NCBI GenBank assembly: GCA_002321895.1
Contig: DCMZ01000002.1
Location: 1 to 64,000 of the forward strand
Length of the DNA stretch: 64,000 bases
Source: Bdellovibrionaceae bacterium UBA1609
GTDB taxonomy: Bacteria; Bdellovibrionota; Bdellovibrionia; Bdellovibrionales; UBA1609
Direction of reading: 5' to 3'
Of this stretch, positions 31,719-39,700 are shown one piece after another. Position numbers and translations under genes: made by a program. The notes under the pieces were generated by a model. That model saw nothing but the letters and a program-made list of their open reading frames with translations, was not told where the DNA came from and ran no database searches. Position 1 is the first letter of the stretch. Each line of letters opens with the position of its first letter.

Positions 31719-32459
31719 TTATTTTGTCGCCAAGGTAGATTGCCGTTTACCGGAATATCCAGGTTTATCTAGAATTTGAAATTCGTTTGTCCGTAATGCT
31801 CTTTTCAGCGTACCCGTAGCTGCATAGGTAGATAATACACAAGATGAAGCGGCACATTTACCAATGAGGTCAGTTAAAAACTCTTCCGACCAAATGGTGG
31901 AATTCATTTTATTGGAATACATATCGTAGAAGATCACAGTTCTCTCCTGAGATTTTTCCAATGCTTCCGTTATAGAGTCATGTAACATAAAACTTTTAGT
32001 TTCATATAGGGCTTTGATTTGGTCATAAATTCTGGTGGATTCAACTCCATAGTGGTCAGCAGACATTTGAAGAATTTTTTGATAAACCTCAGTAAGGTCG
32101 GATGGTTTCTCAGACAGCCAGTTTATGAATTGATTTTTCAGATAGGGTATTACTTCATAGGAGTGAAGCGATGAGATGGGCCTATTTTTCTGTAAGGAAT
32201 GGGCTACGGAGAGAATTTCGTTGTAACCTATTCCTAATCCTGCAGAGAGAATTTGAATGCTATCCGTTTTGGAAAAAGCCAGCTCTAGAGATTCTTGATA
32301 GATATAGAGGCTTTCAGAAAAGGCCCCTGCCGAGTGGTGCATGACCTCATCCAGTTGGTCAGTAGCAAAAAATTGCAAACTGGGACTGCCATCTCCAGTC
32401 AGAACCAACTTAAAGTCATTTGGCAGTTTAATATGTGGGAAGGTTTGCATTTTTACCAT
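31719..32459 (-). CDS. MnmC-like tRNA methyltransferase
   Basis: 246 residues from ATG 32459 (the frame runs on upstream through the divergent gene, which is not coding here). MnmC methyltransferase pattern: LTGDGSPSLQFFATDQLDEVMHHSAGAFSES at the start (the family's D-G-x-x-L plus H-H-x-x-G-A), the SAM-binding ILSAGLGIGYNE, and VIFYDMYSNKMNSTIWSEEF late. It would methylate 5-aminomethyl groups on tRNA wobble uridine. The FAD oxidase half of fused MnmC is absent, as in many bacteria. Its start is 21 bp from a divergent radical SAM gene. Confidence 0.8.
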   Translation of the reverse strand: MVKMQTFPHIKLPNDFKLVLTGDGSPSLQFFATDQLDEVMHHSAGAFSESLYIYQESLELAFSKTDSIQILSAGLGIGYNEILSVAHSLQKNRPISSLHSYEVIPYLKNQFINWLSEKPSDLTEVYQKILQMSADHYGVESTRIYDQIKALYETKSFMLHDSITEALEKSQERTVIFYDMYSNKMNSTIWSEEFLTDLIGKCAASSCVLSTYAATGTLKRALRTNEFQILDKPGYSGKRQSTLATK

Positions 32460-32480
32460 TGATTGCTTAGATAGTAAGCC

Positions 32481-33506
32481 ATGGACACAATGGCAACAAA
32501 AAACCAGACAGATTGGAATGGGATTCCCTATTATCCGATCAGTCGGTATTACAAAGAGTTCTTTGGGGAAAAAGTCCTCAAGTTGCCAGTAAGTGTTCCT
32601 GGAACCTGTCCCAATAGGGAAGGTTTGAATGGGATGCAGGTGTGTAATTTCTGCGACGAGTGGGGTTCTGCAGCCTATCCAGAGAGTCGTGACCAAGAGT
32701 TGTTTGATCAGATTCGGCATAACAAAACTCAAGTTTTGCGAAAAGGCAAAGCAAAGCAATTTCTCGTTTACTTTCAATCTTACACTTTCACTTACTCTCG
32801 TGTGGCTCGTTTAGAAAAATATATGGAAGCATGCTTGGACTTAGGCGATATCTGTGGCTTTGTTATTGGTACTCGTCCCGACTGTATTTCAGATGCCGTT
32901 ATTGATTTGTGGAATCGTTTTGCAGAAAAGGTTCCGGTGTTCATCGAATTGGGAGTTCAGTCTTTCGATGATTCCCAGCTGAATTGGATGAGTCGTGGGC
33001 ATGATGCTCAAAGGTCGATAAAGGCACTTCTCCGGCTACAGAAAAAGTGCCCCACACTGAATGTGGGGATACATTTAATGTTTGGGATGCCCGGGGAGAC
33101 GGATCATCAAATTAGAGAAACGGCCGAGTTGGTGAACCAGCTACCCATTCATAATGTTAAACTTCACAATTTACATGTATTAAAAAATACGCCGCTAGAA
33201 CAAGATTTTAGAGCAGGTCTCTTTACACCGATTGATTTTGAAAAGTATTGCCAGCGAGTGGGTATATTTTTACAACACCTGAAACCGTCTCTTCCCATTC
33301 ATCGATTGGCAGCCAATTCATCTAGGCGCGACGAGCTTGTGAGTCCTGAGTGGACGGGTGATAAAATGCGTACCTATCAACAAATGCTGGATTATTTAAT
33401 TCAAAACGATATTTATCAAGGTCAGCTTTATAAAGAGGATGAGGAGCAGCTTAAAACTTCACCTACGCATCTTCCGTTGGAATTTTTCAGTTATCAATCA
33501 CAGTAA
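32481..33506 (+). CDS. TIGR01212-family radical SAM protein (YhcC-like)
   Basis: 341 residues; M3 (32487) is an alternative start. The family begins with a near N-terminal tyrosine-rich segment (PYYPISRYYKEFFGEKVLKL) and a cysteine set TCPNREG...QVCNFCDEW that binds the 4Fe-4S cluster (C, then C-x2-C). VYFQSYTFTYS, GTRPDCI, ELGVQSFDDSQL and HLMFGMPGET follow, all features of YhcC. The target is unknown, probably RNA or protein. It overlaps the convergent Rsm22-like gene by 20 bp at the 3' ends. Confidence 0.85.
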   Translation: MDTMATKNQTDWNGIPYYPISRYYKEFFGEKVLKLPVSVPGTCPNREGLNGMQVCNFCDEWGSAAYPESRDQELFDQIRHNKTQVLRKGKAKQFLVYFQSYTFTYSRVARLEKYMEACLDLGDICGFVIGTRPDCISDAVIDLWNRFAEKVPVFIELGVQSFDDSQLNWMSRGHDAQRSIKALLRLQKKCPTLNVGIHLMFGMPGETDHQIRETAELVNQLPIHNVKLHNLHVLKNTPLEQDFRAGLFTPIDFEKYCQRVGIFLQHLKPSLPIHRLAANSSRRDELVSPEWTGDKMRTYQQMLDYLIQNDIYQGQLYKEDEEQLKTSPTHLPLEFFSYQSQ

Positions 33507-34527
33507 TTTCAGACTCTACTCTAAGTTCATGCGATACTGGTTTTGAGGAGAAGGAGTTTTCTATGAGCTCTCCTCTGGGGATAAGTTGATAATTCTTATT
33601 CTTGTCCATCCAGCATAGAAACTGTCTTTTGGAATCAGAACAAACCATTTGCAGTGTTTTCCCCTTCTGTTTTTGTGGATCGCCAGTGATTCGAGAGCGA
33701 TCAAGGGTGGGGGGAGTTCTGTGACTTGTCGCCAAGTAGCTCATAGTTAAAGTATTGTTTTTAATGGGGATGTTTTTTTCAATGGAGTGAGACCATTCTT
33801 CGGGTAATTTTGGTTTAACCCGATCATGGCAAAAGTCCTTTTTACTATGTACGAGCAAAGGACATTGTTGCTGGTGGGTGCAAGGGCCCCATACTAAATG
33901 GGATGGAGTATCTATAAGCTTTTGTCTTAATTCCAGCAGGGGACGGCCTTTTTGATGGGTGGAAGGTTCTACTATGAGTAGATTTTTAGCTGTGTAAATC
34001 CATTCCGGCAATTTTGGGAGTTCATTGAGACTGTAGCTCATCAGTAGAAGACAGGACTCTTTTTTGATCCATGGCAGGATGTCAGCCTCTTTTTCTAACC
34101 ACTGATTGGAAATCTCTAAGACTCCCTTTTTCTGGAACATTCTATGAGTCTTCTTAGGGGCTTCAACAGGTTCATAATTTAAAATCTGATTTACCAGGCC
34201 CGTGTTCTCAAAGGAGAGGCTGCCCGTACCAGGGCCACTTCCAAAATCGACGATGGTGTCTATTCCTTCAAAAAAGCCGGTAGGGATTAATCTTCCAATT
34301 ACATGACGAAGTCGCAAAATATTAAGCGGCAGAAAATAGAGATTATAGGTCTTTGAAAAAGTAGGATGATCCCAGGGGGTGGGTAGGTTCGATTGAAAGT
34401 GATCAGAAAGTCCTAAAATAGAGCTTCCCAGCTGACGCTGACCATTAGAATCCTTAGGGAGCTGCGTTCTCCACCACAATTCAAATCCAGTTGGCAGGTT
34501 ATCCAGTGTTTGATAGGTTTCAGACAT
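33487..34527 (-). CDS. Rsm22-like methyltransferase (mitochondrial-type)
   Basis: 346 residues. SAM-binding strand TIVDFGSGPGTGSLSFE (about 92-108). The Cys-rich segment CTHQQQCPLL and then KKDFCHDR (about 215-240) matches the Fe-S/zinc cysteines of Rsm22/METTL17. Family members are needed for small-subunit assembly in mitochondria and are found in some bacteria. A role in rRNA processing or maturation is inferred. The gene faces the radical SAM gene with 20 bp overlap and is divergent from mtnP with 80 bp between starts. Confidence 0.85.
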   Translation of the reverse strand: MSETYQTLDNLPTGFELWWRTQLPKDSNGQRQLGSSILGLSDHFQSNLPTPWDHPTFSKTYNLYFLPLNILRLRHVIGRLIPTGFFEGIDTIVDFGSGPGTGSLSFENTGLVNQILNYEPVEAPKKTHRMFQKKGVLEISNQWLEKEADILPWIKKESCLLLMSYSLNELPKLPEWIYTAKNLLIVEPSTHQKGRPLLELRQKLIDTPSHLVWGPCTHQQQCPLLVHSKKDFCHDRVKPKLPEEWSHSIEKNIPIKNNTLTMSYLATSHRTPPTLDRSRITGDPQKQKGKTLQMVCSDSKRQFLCWMDKNKNYQLIPRGELIENSFSSKPVSHELRVESEITVIDN

Positions 34528-34607
34528 AATACGTTATAGAGAGGCTGTCGCAGGTCTGTCTATTTTTTACCGATTTTTTTTTGAACATTGTAAAGAAGGG
34601 ATGAGTT

Positions 34608-35456
34608 ATGTGGGCAATTATTGGCGGTTCAGGGTTTGAAAACTTTGAAGGCTTTGAAGTCGTAGAGGAATTGGATCGAACAACTCCATTTGGTGAGGCC
34701 TCCTCTGGATTTAAAAAGGTTAAATTAGATGGACGGGAAATATTGTTCATGTCTCGGCACGGGGCTCACCACGAAAACCTTCCTTCAGAGGTCAACTATA
34801 GAGCAAATATTTATGCCCTGAAAAAGCATGGGGCTAAGGCCATTTTAAGTGTTTCTGCTATTGGTAGTTTAAAGCAAGAGTATAAGCCGGGGGACTTAGT
34901 GGTTCCTACGCAATACATTGATAGAACCAAGGGTGTTCGTAACCATACCTTTTTTGGAGAGGGATTGATTGGTCACGTCTCTTTAGCGAAGCCAGTGTCC
35001 GGCGCTATCGTTGAGCAGGTGGAGCCTTTGACGAAAGACATTGGCTTTGATTGCCATTTCGGAGCCACATATGTGTGTATTGAAGGACCTTATTTTTCTA
35101 CGAAGGCCGAATCTAACTTTTACAGACAAATTGGAGCGACGATCATTGGAATGACTAACTTTCCTGAGTTTGCGCTGGCAAGAGAAGCGGGGCTTAGTTA
35201 TATGCCTTGCTGTTTTGTTACGGATTATGACTGCTGGGATGACTCTATCCCTCACGTCACTGTGGAAGAGGTGATAACTATCATGCGCCAAAACAACTCG
35301 AAAGCGTTTGAGTTGGCCAAACGAGTGACGGCCTTAAATGAAGCATGGGCCTCTTGTGACGCCAGTGAAACTGGATTTAAATCAGGTTTATTTATGCCAC
35401 CGGAGGCTATTCCTGCGGACAAAAAGGGATGGGTAGACGTTCTGATGAATTCCTAA
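34608..35456 (+). CDS. mtnP: S-methyl-5'-thioadenosine phosphorylase
   Basis: 282 residues, normal for MTAP. It cleaves 5'-methylthioadenosine with phosphate to adenine and 5-methylthioribose-1-phosphate. IIGGSGFENF at the N-terminus, MSRHGAHHENLPSEVNYRAN with phosphate-binding His, CIEGPYFSTKAES (usually PRFST, here Tyr for Arg), GMTNFPEFALAREAGL and TDYDCWDD. It salvages methionine and adenine from polyamine or SAM metabolism. An AAGGG-type SD (AAAGAAGGG) precedes the ATG by seven bases. A terminator follows. Confidence 0.95.
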   Translation: MWAIIGGSGFENFEGFEVVEELDRTTPFGEASSGFKKVKLDGREILFMSRHGAHHENLPSEVNYRANIYALKKHGAKAILSVSAIGSLKQEYKPGDLVVPTQYIDRTKGVRNHTFFGEGLIGHVSLAKPVSGAIVEQVEPLTKDIGFDCHFGATYVCIEGPYFSTKAESNFYRQIGATIIGMTNFPEFALAREAGLSYMPCCFVTDYDCWDDSIPHVTVEEVITIMRQNNSKAFELAKRVTALNEAWASCDASETGFKSGLFMPPEAIPADKKGWVDVLMNS

Positions 35457-35490
35457 AAAAAATAGTGTTAATTTTTTAGTGTCTGGAAGA

Positions 35491-35518
35491 AAAGAGGGAG
35501 AAATCTCTCTTTTTTTTT
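35491..35518 (+). terminator. Terminator after mtnP
   Basis: AAAGAGGGAG pairs with CTCTCTTTTT through a 4-base loop (10 bp with two G-T pairs), and the stem runs into a T-run. On the plus strand it ends mtnP transcripts. Confidence 0.75.
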
Positions 35519-35771
35519 GCGTTCCATTTTTCCCATAATTTCGAACGCTTGTGGAACTTTCTTGTAATTTATATGCAAGCAGAGCCTGTTTATTAGGCAT
35601 AAGGTTCATTAACTGTTCGTAAGAGCATAATGGGTGAATTCATCCTAAGCGCCTGAAAATACTAGGTAATGTCAAAAGTTCTCGCCACTTTTGAAAATAA
35701 CATATGTGATAATTTTGAATTATGACATGTTGCGGGAGAGTGTTAAGTTGCTTTCAACAAGGAACATCGAA

Positions 35772-35846
35772 ATGAACAAAGAGATTCGTTTTCCAATCAA
35801 GAAAGTATTGAAGCCGAGTAAGGCAAAACTTTCGATTAAATATTAA
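35772..35846 (+). CDS. Possible tiny basic peptide (24 aa)
   Basis: ATG 35772 has AAGGAAC seven to eight bases upstream and encodes a short peptide rich in Lys (MNKEIRFPIKKVLKPSK region). It could be a leader or a small toxin-like or ribosomal-protein-like peptide, or chance. Weak evidence: one SD and a clean frame. Confidence 0.2.
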   Translation: MNKEIRFPIKKVLKPSKAKLSIKY

Positions 35847-35852
35847 ATTCAA

Positions 35853-35973
35853 TGGACCCAGGAGTTCATCGTTGTGGGAGTTGGGTGAACAAGAGTTTTT
35901 GCAGGGGTGTCTTCTGGGCCATCTTTTAAATATCACGTACAGTTAAAGCCGCTGGTTCCAGCGGCTTTTTTTT
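35853..35973 (+). ncRNA. Candidate small RNA with closing stem and terminator
   Basis: TGGACCCAGGAG (35853-35864) pairs with CTTCTGGGCCA (35911-35921), 11 bp with one bulged A and one G-T pair. A shorter TTCA/TGAA pair is inside. A terminator follows 24 bases later. mtnP has its own terminator 340 bases upstream, so a second plus-strand terminator needs its own transcript. I do not recognise the RNA as 6S, tmRNA, RNase P, SRP or a c-di-GMP riboswitch. A 25-codon ORF spans the same bases (35852-35929) and is an alternative reading. Confidence 0.4.
35946..35973 (+). terminator. Strong terminator next to the gcvP stop
   Basis: AAGCCGCTGG pairs perfectly with CCAGCGGCTT (10 bp), followed by T to 35973 (8 T in a row). 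Read on the minus strand it is a weaker terminator for gcvP. Confidence 0.88.
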
Positions 35974-38902
35974 ATGCATCAGTGGATTCATAAGAAGACA
36001 GTGGCGGGCAAGAACACATTAAGTTCTTATCACCAAAAGCGTTGTCCACTCGATTCACTGGAGGCCAATACTTGTCTTGGCGAATCCAACCCAATGGGTA
36101 ATAAGCCTCTTTTCGCGAGTAGGGTCTCTCCCAGTCCTCATCGATCATGTCATCAGCAGTGTGGGGAGCATGGATTAACATGTTGTTATCTTTAGGTAAC
36201 TCCCCATTTTCTATGCGTTGGACTTCACTTCGGATTTGAATCATGGAATCACAAAATCTATCTAATTCCGATTTAGATTCACTTTCCGTAGGCTCGATCA
36301 TCAGCGTACCAGGTACCGGCCAAGACATTGTGGGCGAGTGGAAGCCATAGTCCATCAAGCGCTTTGCAATATCATTAACGTCAACGGATGCTGAAGATTT
36401 TAAAGGTCTTGTATCAACAATACATTCGTGGGCGACTCGGCCATTTTTTCCACGATAAAGAATGGGAAAATGATCTTTTAGTCTCTCAGCGATGTAGTTG
36501 GCATTAAGGATAGCAACGTGAGTGGCTTGTCTCAAACCTTCGCCGCCCATCATTTTACAGTAAGCCCATGAGATAGGGAGAATGCTAGCACTTCCCCAAG
36601 GCGCAGCGCTGACAGCAGGTATGCCCTGTTCGGGGCCACAATCGGGAACAACAGAGTGCTTTGGAAGGTAGGGGGAAAGGTGTTTAGCAACGCCAATGGG
36701 TCCGACTCCAGGTCCTCCGCCACCATGAGGGATACAAAAAGTTTTATGTAAATTGAGATGTGAAACATCCGACCCAAACTCGCCGGGCTTCGCAACACCG
36801 ACGAGGGCATTTAGGTTGGCACCATCCATATACACTTGGCCACCGTGTTCATGGATAAGATCACATACTTCACGGATCTCTTGCTCGAAAACTCCATGGG
36901 TAGATGGGTAAGTGATCATTAATGCACTTAGGTTCTTCGAGTGCTCTTCGGCCTTAGATTTTAAATCATCAAGATCAATGTTGCCTTCAGTGTCACACTT
37001 TACAACCACCACTTTCATGCCGGCCATTGCCGCGCTAGCGGGATTTGTTCCGTGGGCTGACTGAGGAATCAAGCAGATGTTTCTGTGCTGGTCTCCGCGA
37101 CTGGCATGGTATTTCTGAATCACTAACAAGCCGGCATACTCACCTTGTGACCCGGCATTGGGTTGTAAGCTGACAGAGTCATAACCTGTGATGGATACTA
37201 AGTCCTGTTCTAGTTCTTTAATCAGCTCAAGATAACCTTGTGCTTGATCCAAAGGAACGAAAGGATGCAGTTTTCCGAACTCGGGCCAAGTGACAGGAAT
37301 CATTTCTGCAGTAGCGTTGAGCTTCATTGTACAAGAGCCCAGAGGGATCATCGAACGATTTAAGGCGATGTCCTTTTTCTCCAAAGTGGTGATGTATCTT
37401 AAAACTTCAGTTTCGGAATGATAGGTTTTGAAGACTTCATGCTCTAGGCAAGGCGTTTTTCTGTAGTTCTCTTGAGAAAGTCCGATCTCTAATTGGGTTC
37501 CAGCGGCCTGAGGTTTCCACTTTTTAAAAATTTCTACGAGTGCTTCTAGATCGGCCTCAGTCTTAGCTTCGTCAAAACTCACTTTAATGCCGTTAGTGTC
37601 GAAAAAATTCAGGTTAATCCCAGCGGCTTCAAAATGTTGTCGGAGTTGGGCTCTCCCATCCTTGTCATTGAGTTCGACAAATACAGTATCGAAAAACGAG
37701 GTATGACGAATGGAATATCCTAAATTTTGTAGAGCATTGGCAAAATCCGTGGCTAGGCCATGAACTTTCTCAGCTATTCGTTTCAGACCTGAAGGGCCAT
37801 GATATACCCCGTACATACCAGCCATAACGGCAAGCAGGACCTGAGCAGTACAGATATTGCTAGTGGCTCTCTCGCGGCGAATGTGTTGCTCTCGAGTTTG
37901 CAGGGCTAGCCTCAATGCATTCTTGCCTCGGGCATCTTTAGAAACACCAATAATTCTTCCTGGGATATTACGTTTGTAATCGGAGCGTGTTGCTAAGAAG
38001 GCAGCGTGGGGTCCGCCGAAGCCCATGGGTACACCAAAGCGTTGAGTGGACCCTACAACGATATCAGCATCCCACTCGCCAGGAGCAGTGATCATAGCCA
38101 GAGATAAAATATCGGTACTGACTATTGCTAAACCATTCTTCGCATGAACTTGATTCACCCAGTTTGTGGCATCAGAAACTTGACCCTCTGAATTAGGGTA
38201 TTGAATGAACGAAGCGAAAAAATCTAAGTCAGAAAGGTCCACGCTATTGAGGTCGGCGTAGACCAATTCTATGCCCAGTGGCTCAGCGCGAGTGGATAGA
38301 ATTTCTTTGGTTTGTTCAAAAACATGGAGGTCCACAAGAAACTTGTTACTTTTGGACTTCTTTCCATTCATGTTGAACGCCATAACCATGGCTTCAGCGG
38401 CTGCAGTGGCTTCATCTAAGAGACTGGCATTTGAAATCTCCATACCCGTGAGTTCGGCAACCATGGTTTGAAAATTAAGTAAGGCTTCCATTCGGCCTTG
38501 TGAAATTTCCGATTGGTAGGGCGTGTAGGCTGTGTACCAGCCTGGGTTTTCTAAAATGTTTCTTAGAATCACATTTGGGGTTACACAATCATAGTAGCCT
38601 TGGCCAATGTAGCTTTTAAAAACTTTGTTCTTAATGGCAAGTTCTCGAGCTCTTGTAAGCAACTCTGTTTCTGTCAATGCTGGATCGAGTGTCAGTTCAG
38701 GTTGGCGGATGGATGGTGGTACTGATTGATTTATCAGCTCGTCCATGGAGCTCAATCCCAAAACATCTAGCATCTCTTGAACTTCTTTATTGGAGGGGCC
38801 GATGTGACGATTTTCAAATTTATCGGCAATGATGTTTTCTGCCATATTTGGGACCTCAGATTTCACGTTAATTGGATGTTTGGGTTCAACGACTTTTTCC
38901 AT
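35972..38902 (-). CDS. gcvP: Glycine dehydrogenase (decarboxylating), single-chain P protein
   Basis: 976 residues, the length of single-chain GcvP. It decarboxylates glycine with PLP and passes the aminomethyl group to GcvH. The PLP lysine lies in LNLHKTFCIPHGGGGPG; RHIGPSNKEVQEMLDVLG is near the N-terminus; IPLGSCTMKLNATAEM and ITYPSTHGVFE follow in the C-terminal half. The start ATG 38902 has AGGAGG eight bases upstream. It is 26 kb from gcvTH on the other strand, so the glycine system is split into two units. Confidence 0.97.
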   Translation of the reverse strand: MEKVVEPKHPINVKSEVPNMAENIIADKFENRHIGPSNKEVQEMLDVLGLSSMDELINQSVPPSIRQPELTLDPALTETELLTRARELAIKNKVFKSYIGQGYYDCVTPNVILRNILENPGWYTAYTPYQSEISQGRMEALLNFQTMVAELTGMEISNASLLDEATAAAEAMVMAFNMNGKKSKSNKFLVDLHVFEQTKEILSTRAEPLGIELVYADLNSVDLSDLDFFASFIQYPNSEGQVSDATNWVNQVHAKNGLAIVSTDILSLAMITAPGEWDADIVVGSTQRFGVPMGFGGPHAAFLATRSDYKRNIPGRIIGVSKDARGKNALRLALQTREQHIRRERATSNICTAQVLLAVMAGMYGVYHGPSGLKRIAEKVHGLATDFANALQNLGYSIRHTSFFDTVFVELNDKDGRAQLRQHFEAAGINLNFFDTNGIKVSFDEAKTEADLEALVEIFKKWKPQAAGTQLEIGLSQENYRKTPCLEHEVFKTYHSETEVLRYITTLEKKDIALNRSMIPLGSCTMKLNATAEMIPVTWPEFGKLHPFVPLDQAQGYLELIKELEQDLVSITGYDSVSLQPNAGSQGEYAGLLVIQKYHASRGDQHRNICLIPQSAHGTNPASAAMAGMKVVVVKCDTEGNIDLDDLKSKAEEHSKNLSALMITYPSTHGVFEQEIREVCDLIHEHGGQVYMDGANLNALVGVAKPGEFGSDVSHLNLHKTFCIPHGGGGPGVGPIGVAKHLSPYLPKHSVVPDCGPEQGIPAVSAAPWGSASILPISWAYCKMMGGEGLRQATHVAILNANYIAERLKDHFPILYRGKNGRVAHECIVDTRPLKSSASVDVNDIAKRLMDYGFHSPTMSWPVPGTLMIEPTESESKSELDRFCDSMIQIRSEVQRIENGELPKDNNMLIHAPHTADDMIDEDWERPYSRKEAYYPLGWIRQDKYWPPVNRVDNAFGDKNLMCSCPPLSSYESTDA

Positions 38903-39054
38903 GGAGAAGCCTCCTCATTTTCAAATGTCTTTGTGCTGAAGCTATCACGGTAAAAAGGGCTGTGGAAGCTAATTTAGGGACGCGCAAACATTCCCCACTG
39001 GGGTGCAACTGGAACAAGCATTTTGAGGCTGTGTTTAGGGAGTTATTGGTCCTA

Positions 39055-39088
39055 AAATAACAAAGGGCAGCACTTACGGCCGCCCTTT
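39055..39088 (-). terminator. Possible terminator after the H1-like gene
   Basis: On the minus strand AAAGGGC and GCCCTTT pair with a 13-base loop, followed by GTTATTTT. The stem is short and the T-run broken, so this is weak. Confidence 0.4.
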
Positions 39089-39118
39089 GAGGTGAAAATT
39101 TAAATCGAGTGAGTGTGA

Positions 39119-39586
39119 TTAGGCTTTCTTTTTAGTGGTCTTTTTCTTAGTCGCTTTTTTCACTGTGGTCTTCTTGGTGGCTTTTTTTGTCACCTTTTTC
39201 TTTGTCGTTTTTTTAGTGGCTTTTTTGGAGGCCTTTTTAGCTTTCTTTTTCAATTTAGTTTTTAGGTTTTTCTGTTGACCTAAAGCTGCCTTTTTAACGG
39301 CGTTGACTCGTTTTTTAATATCCTTTTCAGCGGATCGGATGGTTTTTACGGCCTGGGCTAACTCTTTGTCCAATTGCTTTTGTAAACGATTTACAGATTT
39401 TAAAATGTCGTTGTACTGTTTTTCTAGGGTACGTAAACGCTTTTTTGCGGAAGGACTCAAGTAGGCATTAATATCGAATTTTTGGATTTCTTTTGCCAAT
39501 CTCTCGAGTTCTTTTTTTAAAGAATCAATGTCTTTAATATTTCTAATTTCTTTTTTAATTTTGTTCCAATTTACTTGTGTTGCCAT
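39119..39586 (-). CDS. Histone H1-like Lys/Ala/Thr-rich protein
   Basis: 155 residues. Residues 1-95 are a charged coiled coil (LKKELERLAKEIQKF, LEKQYNDILKSVNRL), and residues about 100-155 are Lys/Ala/Thr-rich with repeating TKK/ATKK units like eukaryotic H1 and bacterial HctA/H1-like tails. It should bind DNA without sequence preference and compact the nucleoid. Bdellovibrio attack-phase cells have a compact nucleoid, so a role there is attractive but inferred. Low-complexity repeats at the DNA level could slip. Next to epmA and close to an HU/IHF gene. Confidence 0.8.
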   Translation of the reverse strand: MATQVNWNKIKKEIRNIKDIDSLKKELERLAKEIQKFDINAYLSPSAKKRLRTLEKQYNDILKSVNRLQKQLDKELAQAVKTIRSAEKDIKKRVNAVKKAALGQQKNLKTKLKKKAKKASKKATKKTTKKKVTKKATKKTTVKKATKKKTTKKKA

Positions 39587-39700
39587 TCTCTACCTCTAGG
39601 GGTTTAAGGGATTTTACCTGACCCAACATTGAGGCTTTAACATATATATGTCAAGGGTCCGACGTTGACAGCTTTGACTTTCAAATGTCATATCATCCTT

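Larger units (their letters stand above)
35457..35852 (+). other. Intergenic region between mtnP and gcvP, left part
   Basis: It holds the mtnP terminator at 35491-35518, competing short inverted repeats GCGTTC/GAACGC and GTTCCA/TGGAAC at 35519-35558, a possible 24-residue ORF (35772-35846), and no ordinary gene. No clear promoter could be fixed. With the right part (the RNA candidate) it is a 515-bp gap, the largest in the window. Confidence 0.5.

Noticed and set aside
35457..35971. c-di-GMP-I riboswitch like the attack-phase merRNA of Bdellovibrio
   Set aside because: The conserved GEMM-I core sequences are not seen; the candidate here has a different stem plan.
39598..39700. TTGACA at 39665 as a clear epmA promoter
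   Set aside because: The -10 at usual distance (TCATAT) matches only 3 of 6 bases.
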